Source of the DNA: Cruorifilaria tuberocauda
Lineage: Eukaryota > Nematoda > Chromadorea > Rhabditida > Onchocercidae
DNA: 64,000 bases
Direction: 5' to 3'
Assembly: GCA_013365365.1 (NCBI GenBank)
Contig: JABVXU010000038.1
Coordinates: forward strand, 211,831-275,830
Part shown: in pieces, positions 52,501 through 63,991 of the stretch
Numbering within the stretch: position 1 is the first letter of the stretch
Layout: each line of letters starts with the position of its first letter
Notes under the pieces: model-generated
What the model saw: the letters and a program-made list of their open reading frames with translations, nothing else
What the model was told of the DNA's origin: nothing
Databases searched by the model: none
Program-made: the position numbers and the translations under genes

Positions 52501-55500
52501 TTAATCTTTCAAATAAAAAGATGAAATGCGTAATTGAGATTTCTTCTGTGTCTTTTCTAAAATGTCATATTTTGAAGAAATGTGTATCATCATAATTACT
52601 GAGATTATTTTCGATTCTTTTCTACAAAGTACATTGAGACTGATCGCAAATAAGTCTGGAACATGAAGACGGTATTGTTGCCAGCGGATTTCTGACTGTA
52701 TCGTTTAAGTCTTTTATCAAATCTTTCACCCAAAATGATACCTAAAAAACAAGCTTTCACATGTTATATTTGCTATTCTCACCGATACATCGGAATAAAA
52801 AAAACTAATTCTCTCATGATTTGAAAATGCTCCTTTATTTTTGTATTTGCATACAAAATTTGATTTAAAAGTGAGAAAAGAGAGGAGAAATTTCATAAGA
52901 TGAAAACGGTGAAAGAAAAGAATTTTTCATCACTTATAAATTTACAATATTAACTTTAAAATTACTAATTTTTTTCAAAAAAGTTAAAATTTAGAAAATT
53001 TGATACGATAAAGTTGAAAGTTTTTGAAATTACCTGTTGGCTTGTGTAATTCATAATAAAATGAGCGGCTTGTCTGCCATATTCATTAGCACAGTGCCGA
53101 ATGAGTGCATTTGTTGTACATTCAATATCACATATCAGCAAACGGCATCGATTTGCACTTCCTGAAAATGAAGTTTACTTTTATCTTCAAAGAAATTTTT
53201 TCTGAAAAATATTTTCATAACTTTTTAATTCGTTCAGAAAGATAAAGAAATAAGTTGAATTGAACTTACCAATAACTGTATTATCAATATTATAAGGACC
53301 ACATCTTTTTGCGCCACATTCGCGCTTTAATACTGGGATAACATGTTTATAGCAGGGTAATAAATAAGTCATCTGAATATGAATCATTCGAATAATTTCA
53401 GAATCATCTTTATAATTAATTTACAGATAGTGAAAAAGATTATAGAAATGACTTTATCCGAGATTTCTTGCTAACTTACTCGATTTTAAGCTTGTTAAGC
53501 GGTGTCCTTCCAAAAGAAAAAAGGAGACAGTAATCATAATGTTGCCATTTACTTTAAACTATTAGTATATAGAAGGAATTTGTTAGATTCAAATGAATAA
53601 TTTGACGTATAAAATATTCTTTCTGTGTTTATTATCTATAATTTTTTTTATTTTTCGAATGCTAATAATTATCCTATATCTTTCTTTAAAAGAAACAATT
53701 CACCTCCTGATAATGATCCTTGCAAATGAAATCATTCATATTGAATTTTACCCTAAAACCACATTCGCGTATGCACAAACTATGCTGATCATCCAAGCGA
53801 CAAAATAATTTGAGATCACTTTCATCAATTACTGGTGGTACATTGATACTGCCAAATGCCATATGTAGCTAAAGATAATTTGCTGGGGAGTAATCCCAAT
53901 GGGTATTCTTCTTTTTCCCCTTCATAACTGTAATCATTTATTTCATTTCCGTTCTGTAAAAGAATAATTCTTAATTACCACTAAAATAAAGCAATAGATA
54001 TTGATCTGCGTGCATAAAATTGCCATCAGAATACCTTGACCATGTCAAAACCAAGTCGTAAATTTTCGTTACATTTATTCTGACATATTTTATCTTTTAA
54101 TTGAATCGGATTCGCCATCCTGAATAGTTGCCATCGAATGCGTTGCTCTTCCTCCTCCGCCAGATTCGATTCGATTCGTGCTAGATCAAACGCTCGTTTA
54201 CTTCTAATGATCTTCTGGGGCAATAACTCTAGAAATTGTTCCGTTTAATTAAAATCGTTATTCACTTCTTCAAAAAATATATGGGACTTATTTTTAAGTA
54301 TAGAAGTTATTTTGGTTACTTTTCTTCTACAAAAATTATAGAAATAAATATGAAAAAATAATTGATATTGAAAATTGCATTAGTTCAGGAATCTTTTCAA
54401 ATATTAAAAATTTGAAGCTTAAAAATAAGTGAAGAAAGGGTGTCTTTTATATACTCGTAAATTAATATTAATGTAATTTTAAACTCTTCAAATTAAATCT
54501 TTAAAATTTCGAATTTTTGTCATGTCTAATGTTATCTTATAGCTTAATCAGTTTGCAGTTTAAAGGTTTAATATATTCTAATTAAAAAATCATTGCTTCC
54601 TTGCTTTATGTTATTAATATGAAACGTAAAATAGATTAAGCTTTCATCAAGCCTTCCCTCGGTTTCTCATACTTGTCTTCTTTCTTTCTGTAAATCAGTT
54701 CACTGCAATTGCTAAATGTAACAATATCTCTACACTGATGGAATAAATTGCATATTCAGATCGAATTTTCGATACTGATACGTTTGTTAAGATCAGTGAG
54801 AAGTGTCGGGTGAATCGTATGAAAATAATTTGAAAATATTTAGATCTCAGTGATTATTCATTCTAACCGTTCTTTTTGTATGGTACTAATTTTCTGCTTT
54901 TATAAAAACCACTTATCAAAAAAATAATTTGCTGAAATTCGTGCGTCGAAATTTTGTTTCATTTCAATTAAATAGAACGAATTATTATCATGGAAATGAT
55001 AATAGTTCCTGCCTTTTGTGAAAGCAGTGAAATGCAGGAAGAATGTAAGCAAATATTGGTAGTGCAGAGAATTCATTCCAGCAAATACTTTCAATTAAAC
55101 TGTTTTTAGTAACAGTTCATAGCCATACCATTTTCGCTTTCTTTTCTCAACACTATTTATATAGTTTGTTTAGAATCATTAATACCTAAAAAAATGTCAT
55201 TTTTAAAAATTATAAATCAATGCACGTTTAAGGGAGAAGACTGCATTATAGAGAATAAGTAAAGATTACCTGGAATCTGAAGGAAATCGCAGAGAAGACT
55301 TGCGGTGAAATTTTATAGAAATAATTTATGTTCGATGGACTTCGTCTTAGAAATTAAAATTTATATTTAAGTGAGAAAAGTTATAATCCAACAACGATTG
55401 TTTAGATTATCTGAATAGACAAGATGTCGAGAAATTTGATAATGGAATAAGGCAGCTTTACACTTTATTTAAATTATTTGAGATTTGAAATTTCAAGTAT

Positions 55501-58500
55501 TGGTAATTTTAATTCACGTAATTTTTCTTATTCATCAGTTCCTTGTGTTAAGCTCACATTACATGAAACTTAATTCTTAATGCCACAAATTATTCTGTTA
55601 CATATGCATAATTCTTCAAGGACATGTTTTTTGTACTTATTTGAAGCGATCTTTAAGTTTATAGGAATGAATTGTGCCATTGATAGATTTTGCTTCACGA
55701 TTATAGCAACGCTATTACTAATGACATATTTCTACATATTTTTAGGGAATCCACTCTCTCATTATTTCATTTGAAACATAACTTATTTTGTATTTATTTA
55801 TTAATTCCTCATAGTAATTGGAATCGGCGAAGATAAGATAAAATTAAAGTGTTGAAATTTTCTTGAAATTTTAAATAATTAGTGAAATTCATTTTTGTAT
55901 CTGTTAAAATCTACATCAAATATTCTCTACTTCTAAGAACTGAAATACGGCGGATGACTTTTCTCCTTTTACAGAGAATTATAAAATAATCTATAAAAAA
56001 TCTGTTTAATTAGTGGCACTTTTTGATGAAAGCAGCATGAAAAAATAAATGTTAATGATTGGGAACAAAATTTAAAATGAAAATTCGGTTATCTTTAATG
56101 ATTCATAAGACAAAAAATAATTTCTTGTCTTCTCGCCAATAACTTTCTTCTCTGTCATTATTTTGTTGCATAACTTCGTTCGATAAAAAAAACTATGATA
56201 AATTAATAAGAAAAAAAGATAAGAGGAATGAAAAGAAATGGAAATCAAGAAATAGATTACTACATATTTCTTCATCAATATGTGATACCGAATGATGATA
56301 AAATTTATGACAAAATAGCTTACAGATAGAAAGAAAGAGAAATAATAAAAGAAGGAGAAAATAATTTTTGTTTTCCTAAGCGCTATTTTCATGAACGTGC
56401 GTTATTGGTTTTAATAGCAACAAAGAGCATTTCTGCGTGTTTTATCAATTCGTTCCGTTTTCATGATTTCTATTCCTACAGAATTAATCAAAAATATTAA
56501 TAATTTCCATTAAAATTTATTTAAGGTGAAATCTGATTCAGTTTTAATTCATTTTCAAAACCTTTTGAAATAAATATTTCGCAAATTCACAATACTAAAA
56601 ATTCCAGCTTAATTCCAATATTTTATTTTGCATAATAATTTATTTTTGGAAAAGGAAAGAAAAATCATTTTCTTTCTTTACTATTATTTTTTTCCTTTTA
56701 CAACTTATTTACTTTCTCCCTTTACTATTTATTTTTGAATTTAAGCTTAAAGATTTATTTTCATATAGACAAGAGAAAGGTGAGAAAGAAAAGGAAGATC
56801 AGCGAAATTGACGAAATCGGAATCATCTTCTCACAATAAATTTTTTATGATGAAATTTTTAATTGAAATTTATAATTTCGACGCATGCCTTATGATACTG
56901 CACGTTCCATCAAAAAGAATAAAGAAATAATAGTAGTGATTAAATGGAAGTTAAGTTTGCAAAACCGGAATCGCTCTATGTTTTTCCATTTTGCAATCAC
57001 GTACGAGCACATAATGGAGCGTTTTTTGAATGTTTCACTTTCAAACATATTTTCGAAATTATGGCAGGTTTTAGACCTAGTATTCTATTAGTGGAATTTT
57101 CTCGTTGATTATTTATAAACTCATAAACATGAAAATTTTTTCTCTTCGATCAAAAAAATAATTCGCTTCAAATTTCAAAAACATTGCTGCAAATAATAGG
57201 TTGAAGAGAAAGTTGAGGAATTTAGAACTTCTGCACTGATAGTTCTCGAAGCTCCGAATTTTTAATTAGAATGTGTTAGTATTTGATACCTTTTTAATAT
57301 AATTAAACAATAATCAATTAGGAATAATTGAAAAGTCTGAAACCGGAAAATAACACTTTCAATTTTACATGTATAGTAAACTGCATGAAAAAGTTATAAT
57401 ATTGCTATAACTTTATTGATAGTAGGAAATATTGATAATAGGAAATAGGAATTTGAAAATATACTTTGTAACATTATCAAGAAAAACTGATAGTAAGAAA
57501 GAATCAAATTTTTAGAACTGAGAGATCCAATTCTGTTTGATTGAGTATAAAGAAGCTATTTCATTGTTTCAGTTCAGCAAAACTAATGAATGCATTTATT
57601 TCCGCTACTTCTGCTGTGTACTCAACTTTGCTAGCTGAACAAAAATTATCATTTTTGATTTCGATTTTTCAATCTTCACCTTTTTTAATGCGAACAGTTG
57701 CTATTGTTAAAACTTCATAGTTTGCAGCATTGATTAACAACAGAAATCATATATTCGTTAATTAAATTAAGCTATAAACGAGGGCTCAAATTTGGAAAAA
57801 AAAATACTCAGATTTCTATTATTCCAGCAGTTAAGTTTCTCATTTGCAGCAACGGTGGCGGTCGAAGTGGCGCATTTCTGGCGTTGGATGCAAATTTGGA
57901 GCTCTTGAAGAAGACAGGGCAAATCGATGTTTATGAGTATGGCAAAATACTAATTAATGCTCGACCTCATTTGATTGACTCCGTAAACCAATATCAATTC
58001 ATTTATGATGCTCTCGCTGAGGTTTGTCCATTCAAGTGAATCCCAGATTTTTTTATCTACATTTACATTTTAAGCTACTAATTACCGCTAATTGCTAATT
58101 GATTCAAGTTAAGAATTAATAACTTTTTCTTAAGTCATCCACTAAGTTTCTGATAAGGAATTTGAAAAGAACAAATAAGAATTTTACTTCTCATACAAAC
58201 ATTAAGTATAGCTTTAGTATAGCTTTCTTTGTTTTAATCTAATTGCGTATCATGTGAAGAAATTTAGGCAGTTTTATGTAATATTGAACCGATCGAAATG
58301 TGGCAATTGAAAAAAAGAAGCAGCATGTACAAAGACAAGGAGAATCGTCAGGTAATGGAAGCACAGGTTGCTAATGAAGCTAAGGTAAATAAGATTTTTG
58401 AAATTCACCTTTGCTTCCCAATATAAGAATTATTCAATAGCCTTTTATGAAATTTGAAAAACTTTCCACTAAACTTTACCTTAAATAATACAACTGTATT

Positions 58501-61500
58501 ACAGTTACTGGTAATGCTGACGCCTACATTGAGGATAGGTGATTGTGCTGGTGGTCATCGGTTAGAGAATCGTGGTAAAAACAGAGACGTTATGGTGGTA
58601 CCACGTAAGTCTTGCATCTATAAGTTTCTATTTTCTTCTAATTAATATCATTAGTATGAAAATTTGAATAAAGGTTTTTCAAATTCAGTATAGTATTTGA
58701 TGTTATTATGCCAATTAAATTGCAGCTGATCACGCTCGGCCGTACTTGCAAACGTTGCACGGTGAAAGTAAAGATTACACATACATCAATGCAGTTGAAG
58801 TGGATGGTTTTAAACGGAAAAATGAATTCATCGTAACAGAATGGCCAAAAAACTCAACATTGGACAGTTTTTGGACGTTGGTTTTCGATCACAGTTGCCA
58901 TACTATTATTAATTTAAGTAATCGAGGAAATTCTCGAGTAAGTTTTTGCTTTGTATATTCAAGAAGAGTTAATGAATAGAATACTTGAGACAGAAAAAGA
59001 TCGTTATTACATTACCGATTAAAATTACTCCTTAATTAGTATTATTAATATTTTTAGTACTTTTTTATTTCTTTTTATTTTATGCTAAAAGGATCTTCCA
59101 TTTCAATTTTGCCAAGCTTCAATTCTGAAACTCAATTTCAGGCATATCCAACATTCTTACATAGCAAAGGAAGACATACGTATGGGCCTTTTGTTGTTGA
59201 AATTTTAAATCATCACCAGTATCCATCGATGACCTCTCATATGGTTAAAATTGTGAAGAAGGTATGTATTGTCGAAACTTTTTAAGTAGCAAAGCTATTT
59301 GTTGTTGATCGCATTTATTTAGAGGAGAATTAGAACGTCCAGAATAATTGTAAATATAAGGTTTAATAATATGATTTGGGAGTCTCCGGAAAAGAAAATT
59401 CAGTATTTTTCTCTCCTGCGCACACCCTGATTTGCTTCTCTGAGATTGAATCTTAGGAAAAATATCAACCCTTCATCGAAAGTTCCATTTATTTATTTTT
59501 CTGACAGTGATTTTCGGGAGATCATGTGTTACACGTCTAATAAATGTAAATTTTGTGTTTTTTGTCGATTTTCTTTCAAGCTTGTTTTCAAGCAATTTTT
59601 TCGAAATTTCGACTTTTTAAACTGAAAATTTCAGTGAGATTGCTGCAGTTTCCGAAGTATATTTCATCTCGATAATAAAACTTTTTTGTCTCAAGAAACC
59701 TTAAAGAATTTTGATTTATTTGTTTGCAAAAAGTAAACAATTTCATAAGGCTATCACCACTTTTCACCAAAAAATAAAATAGGATGAGCATATTTTAAAA
59801 AATGAATTATGTCAACACGAATTATTTACGTCATGTGTGAACTTTCTTTTTATTATCTAAATTTCTTGCGTCATCTTCTTCTTTTATATTTTATTTGCTA
59901 TGATTTTAATCAAATATCTAAGTGTTATTCGAATTAAAAAATTTTTTATGTTCAAGTTTTATTCATTTAGTTTTGTTATTCCATCCATTCAGCTCTAACA
60001 GTAGCCATCTTGGAAAAGACTTAGAATCATTCCTGTATATTGTTAAGATGTTTTTTCTCGAATAAATCAAATCATTTTTAAAATTTACAATACAACTTAT
60101 CCTATATTAATTTATCCATTCCATATCTCATATGGTACCATTCTGTTATCCGATGGTACCTATGCAAAGGTTTTCGAATACTTCTACTTCGTATTTTTTT
60201 TTTCGCGCTACGTATCATTGGAAGTTCCTCCGTAAAGAAACATAAAAGCGATAAAAAATTTTCCTAAGAATACTTGCTCAAAAAATTAAAAGCAAAATGG
60301 AATTTGTATTGAATAAATATATACCTTTAAAATAGGAAAAATAAGTAGAAATGAATGGACGATTTCTTCAGGTGAAAAAAAATTCCATTTCTAGAACGAA
60401 ATCGTTTAGTTTCGCTAACACCGATCGTTAAATTAATACTCTATGAATAATTGATCCCTTTTCTTAGATCAATTAAGAAATTTGCCGCATTACCTTTGTT
60501 TTTATTTCTTAAAATTTTATTATTTTTATTTGCTGTACATTTGCAGTTATTTATGATCTCAGAAATAATGGCAAACGGTAGCAATCAGCAGCAGCAACAG
60601 ATGGAAGCTGAAGTTAGAATATGCTGTGTTATACAGGTAATATTCCTCCAGTGAAGTACGAGAATGATTTTTTGAGGCCTGATTTTTCCAGAACTGATTT
60701 TCTGGACGGTAAGATAAAATAAACTTATATATTTAATTAGTCGAATTGACAATTTCCATTCTCATTTTTGCAAATCTTGGCTTTTACAATTTGCAACACT
60801 GTTTAATTTTCTTCAAAGTTTAGGCAATTATATGATGCAATCTTTAATTTCAGAATTTTTGAAATATTTCTTGATCATACTTCAAAACTTTTTAGATTCG
60901 AATGTGGCCAATTGAAAACAAAGTGCCATTATCAACATCTGGTCTTATCGATATGATAAAAATGGCACGTGGCTGGCGAAAACGTGCTCCGGAACGACCG
61001 GAAACAAAACCCACTATTGTTATGTCGCAGTAAGTATGCACTTCTTCAATTTTAATTTTGGAGTTCATCAAATGCTGAAGTTGAATTAAATTTTTGATTT
61101 AAAGTAGTTCCATTTGATGCAAGTGTATGCAAGTGTAAATCAGAGCTCATTCTTTCTTCTTTATGAAAGGTGGTTTGCTACTGGAATTTTAGACTGAACT
61201 TATTTTGGTGGGAGCTTCAAGTTCATTGATTAGAATTAAATTTCATACTACTTTTGAAACTTCCGCTATTGAAAGTAAATGAACGTGATATTACTTCAAC
61301 TCATAAAATGCTCTTTTGAAACAAATAGACCAAAAATTCTATCGAAAGATTTCTGGAACTATCTCTTCAGTAGATACCTCATCTTTTGAAAAGTTTTTTC
61401 TTCTCTAGTAATGGTGTAAATCGATGTGGCATTTACATTGCTGCGAATGTATGTATCGATCAGATGGATATGGATCATGAAGTTGATGTTTTTCACGCTG

Positions 61501-62007
61501 TTAAATTAATTCGAATGAATAGGCCACAATTGGTTGACAGAGTTAGTTACAAATTTTCATTATGCAGATTTTTATTTTTATTATATAATTAATTAATAAT
61601 TAGCATTTATTAGACCAGCAATTTGAGCAAAACGTTATACCTATTTATAATGAAAAACACTGTCGAAATGAATTCAAAATACTTTTCGAAATATAATACT
61701 TTGCAATATTATTTTATAATCAGAAAAATTTGCAATTCATTTCTCGATGTGTACGAATCATTTGCGAACAAAATTTTTATTTCTTAAAGTATTCTTGATG
61801 AGTGTCAATAAAATATAATTTTCAATAATTCAGGATGAATATAAATATTTATATGATTTGATGCTACACTGGTACATGACCAATCCGGATTATCGTAGTT
61901 TTGATCAGAAAGAGGAATCACGCGATCCAGCATCGCAGAATAGTTCGTTATGTAATTTGATATGCTCTAGCAATCCGACTGCTTTAAATGCTAATCATAT
62001 AAGTTGA
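37514..62007 (+). CDS. Tandem-domain protein tyrosine phosphatase-like protein (probable pseudophosphatase)
   Basis: Exons: 37514-37594, 37856-38004, 39193-39239, 42190-42203, 45216-45768, 50560-50675, 50856-51023, 51621-51758, 51965-52054, 52201-52394, 57850-58021, 58268-58384, 58505-58604, 58726-58937, 59142-59261, 60547-60636, 60896-61029, 61409-61541 and 61834-62007. All phases agree, giving about 933 residues. A basic, Ser/Gln-rich N-terminus without membrane span leads into two PTP domains. Domain 1 has LPYDYNRV, AYVVTQAV, FWRLIWE and the loop HCSNGGGRSG (CX5R kept), but WPD reads WEL and the KNRY-type loop reads RNQF. Domain 2 has YTYINAVEVDGF and FWTLVFD; its loop is SHNGVNRCG (Cys to Ser) and WPD reads WPI, so it should be dead. 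Nematode EGG-3/4/5 are precedents for PTP-like pseudophosphatases. The first five exons are weaker than the PTP exons (50560 onward). AATAAA is at 62325-62330. A strong acceptor at 37494 suggests SL splicing. Several ORFs lie in its introns. Confidence 0.85.
42190..42216 (+). other. Micro-exon with two competing donors in the PTP-like gene
   Basis: After the acceptor TGTGATACAG, a donor CTT/GTGAGT ends a 14-base exon at 42203 and a second, ACAG/GTAAGT, ends a 27-base exon at 42216. The short form leaves phase 0, which fits the exon at 45216. The long form leaves phase 1, which fits the exon at 50560 and would skip the 553-base exon. An ATG at 42195 could alternatively start a shorter isoform. 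Confidence 0.35.
43518..43676 (-). CDS. Small ORF (52 codons) nested in a PTP-gene intron, unassigned
   Basis: ATG at 43676-43674 and TAA at 43520-43518 on the minus strand. The 52-residue product begins MANDEERLKLKNISMQ and continues through FRELMESLIRWENEKSYFNF to HQDGFWKPE. It is helix-prone and charged, and its base composition and codon use look coding against the AT-rich surroundings. It has no stop or splice interruption. Its start lies 110 bases from the ATG of the plus-strand candidate at 43786, so the two could share a divergent promoter. I recognise no family. It could also be the first exon of a longer minus-strand gene: an open segment with a GTAAGT donor (LLDVLLGPLTKRPE) lies downstream at about 43136-43180. 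Confidence 0.4.
   Translation of the reverse strand: MANDEERLKLKNISMQISSNFRELMESLIRWENEKSYFNFMLSHQDGFWKPE
43786..44518 (+). CDS. Candidate small plus-strand gene or alternative exons, unassigned
   Basis: An ATG at 43786 follows an in-frame stop and a TTTTTACTAG acceptor (43743-43752). The exon starts MELEELTGLEQSVRDVLWW, then a hydrophobic stretch (FSLPLFLLF..VLFLPYPLL) and a Pro/Gly-rich part (IPPDRPKPTLSVGPGGQRR). It can end at 43977 (phase 0) or 44017 (phase 1). A second exon after the AAAAACAG at 44348 is open in both matching frames: phase 1 gives KRSSPAEEIEVILCPFLGA and a stop at 44459-44461, and phase 0 runs LRKLKLFFVLFWEHH to a GTAAGG donor at 44519. Possible third exons start at 44752. 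The evidence supports a gene or alternative 5' exons of the PTP-like gene but does not fix the frame. No family is recognised. Confidence 0.35.
46226..46293 (+). pseudogene. Degenerate ankyrin-repeat-like fragment
   Basis: Directly after a TTTCAG, one frame reads DNHYAPLHCATTFIGYVYVA before a stop, which matches the ankyrin core (D..G.TPLH.A...G...V). Just upstream, another frame gives VEQLLLAQID, like the second helix of a repeat. No full exon chain exists and frames are broken, so this is at best a relic inside the PTP-gene intron 45769-50559. The match is short and could be chance. Confidence 0.3.
48370..48637 (-). CDS. Minus-strand ORF nested in a PTP-gene intron, unassigned, possibly broken
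   Basis: An open stretch of about 88 codons on the minus strand reads FQSIPLTLFKSGIKIFEHAI and goes on to a Ser/Thr-rich helix region (WIKTSTTEISATSTTGR), ending LFDKIEAIFN and a TAG at 48372-48370. Just upstream a different frame carries IFATGRAYGYIYVSYLSE after a TCTTTCAG acceptor. The two readings overlap at LSE but are out of frame, and the gap is too small for an intron (about 25 bases). This suggests a frameshifted gene or a sequence error. I do not recognise the family. Confidence 0.35.
52622..54228 (-). CDS. Cys-rich secreted-type protein, CPG4-like domain, nested in the PTP gene
   Basis: Minus-strand exons 54035-54228, 53752-53868, 53270-53372, 53034-53161 and 52622-52741 join in phase and encode about 219 residues ending in TAG. 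Evenly spaced Cys motifs are CQNKC, LKLFCRLDDQHSLCIRECGF, LLPCYKHVIPVLKRECGAKR, NRCRLLICDIECTTN and SRLICDQSQC. This layout, especially FCRLxDQHSxCIREC, matches my memory of the nematode CPG4-type (chondroitin proteoglycan 4) domain, an extracellular domain (family knowledge, not checked by search). The 5' end is unresolved: exon one here begins in phase 1 (..LLPQKIIRSKR). A good signal peptide (ATG 55076, NSLHYQYLLTFFLHFTAFTK) lies upstream and would join in phase only through a GC donor. An extra open segment at about 53880-53955 lies in intron one. The whole gene sits inside the 5.5-kb PTP intron 52395-57849, on the opposite strand. Confidence 0.75.
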
Positions 62008-63093
62008 CGATGGGTCGAATTCTAGGATAATCATGGAAGATTTTTGTCATTTTATCCTATTGCTGCTGTGTCGCTCGAATTGAATTCGAAAAACTGGGAG
62101 AATTAAGAATTCAGGAGGATAGATATGCGAAAACGAAGTGAAAAAGAATCAGAATGAAGCAAGAAGAGAAAAGTGAGGACTTTTCAAGTTTATATTATTA
62201 ATTTGAACAAAATACTGCAATTGCTCCTACCATCTATCATTTAGTCTGTTTAGACTTCAAATTTCTCAGAACAGTTATTGAAATTTATGCTTCTGTAAAT
62301 CTTGTAGATAAAAGGAATGGTAGAAATAAATTTTAATGTAAAAAACTGGATGATAATTCCTATCAGTCGTCTGAATAATTTATCTTTTACTTTTCTTTTT
62401 GATCTATTAAACATCATTTCGTATCATTTGCACACTTTTTCCTTAGTTCAAAAACCTCATAAAAATCGGGTCACTTTGTTTTCTAAGTTTTGGCGTAATT
62501 TATATTAAGTTCATGTTTTAAAATTTTGTTTCTATAAATATTTTCAAACCTGCATTTTTCCATTGAATTGTCGAAATCAGAGTAACTATCTTCACGTGTA
62601 ATTAGCAACATTTCAACATTTCAAACTTTGAGCTGTTTTATGAAGTTTTTCAAATAGCTCTCCTTGTATGAAGCTAATTCTATTGCGTCTCATTCAATCA
62701 CTGCATATGAAACTTTAATTGCTCAATAGAACTACATTTTAATTATTTTTTCTGACTTAATTTCAATGTTGTACTTTCCTTGCAAATATGATTCGACACT
62801 TTCTCTTCTCCTGGTTGTTTAAAATTTTCAAATATATTTTACTTTAATCTACCATTTCTAAATTTTCTTTATCTTCATCAGGAAGATTTCACTTAGTTTA
62901 AGAATAAATATTTTGTTCTTTTATTAAATATTGCTGAAGTTTGAAGCTTCGAATAAAATGAGAAGAATTATAGGAATAATGAGATAAGAGGAATGATAGG
63001 AATGATTATGACTTAGAAATGACTTAGAAATTTAGTATTTGGAGGCTAGTTGAACAAATTTGGAACTTAATAATAGGATGATGAGTTTTCTCA
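62008..63093. other. Convergent 3' intergenic region
   Basis: It holds the 3' UTR of the PTP-like gene with AATAAA at 62325-62330, and short tandem patches near 62960-63050 (for example ATGACTTAGAA twice). No exon seen. Confidence 0.45.
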
Positions 63094-63957
63094 TTATCCC
63101 ATTATTATTAAGTTTTCTAATATATAAACTCTTTTCATTATGAGTTTGCTAATATATAAACTCTTTTTCATCGAATTGGGTTTAAGAGTTCCAGTGGAAT
63201 CAAATTCGGTTATCGAAATATCCGTAGGTCGCGATAATGATAGCTCTTTATTCAACAGCCAAAGTATCTCTCTTTTCTCTTTACTATTTCTACCATTCTC
63301 ATACTTTTGCTGTTCCTCTAGATTGATCGCTGTCAAATTAATTTTCAGCAATCGATACATCTGCTTTTGAGATGATCAAAGTTTTGCTGTCAATCAATTT
63401 CTCCATTGTCTTTTTGTTTTTTGTTTTAATATTTATTGCGATTATCATTTGTTGATTTTACGGCAACAAGGTGATAAATAAAAAGATAAATTTCAAGAAT
63501 TAATTAAGAATCAAATTAATAAAACGTTCCGCTTCTGTTGTTCTTCTTTTTTGCATTACAAGTAAATAGTTAAAAGTTAGAAAAGATGTGACGTGGAAGA
63601 CAATAGGGAACTGAGAAGTTAATTTTTCATTCAGATTTTGAATTTTAATCAAACAGTAAAATTGCAGCTTATTTTACTTACTACCATAGCAACTTCACCA
63701 GTGTTAGAATCCTCTAATCTGTTTCTATTCTGTATTGTGCAAACAAAGAAAATTAGGAAAAGCTAATTTATTAAACTGAGGAATTAACACAGTAACAATA
63801 TAATACATTTGATTTAAACCAAGTAATATGCAGTAAAGAGATGGGGTCCATAAAATAATTTAATATGTCTAAAGTATTCAGAGATTGGTTGCAATAACAA
63901 AACTAATGAACACTTTTTAATTAACAATTTCGACAAATGGTCAAATGAAATCTGTTA

Positions 63958-63991
<34 letters not shown>

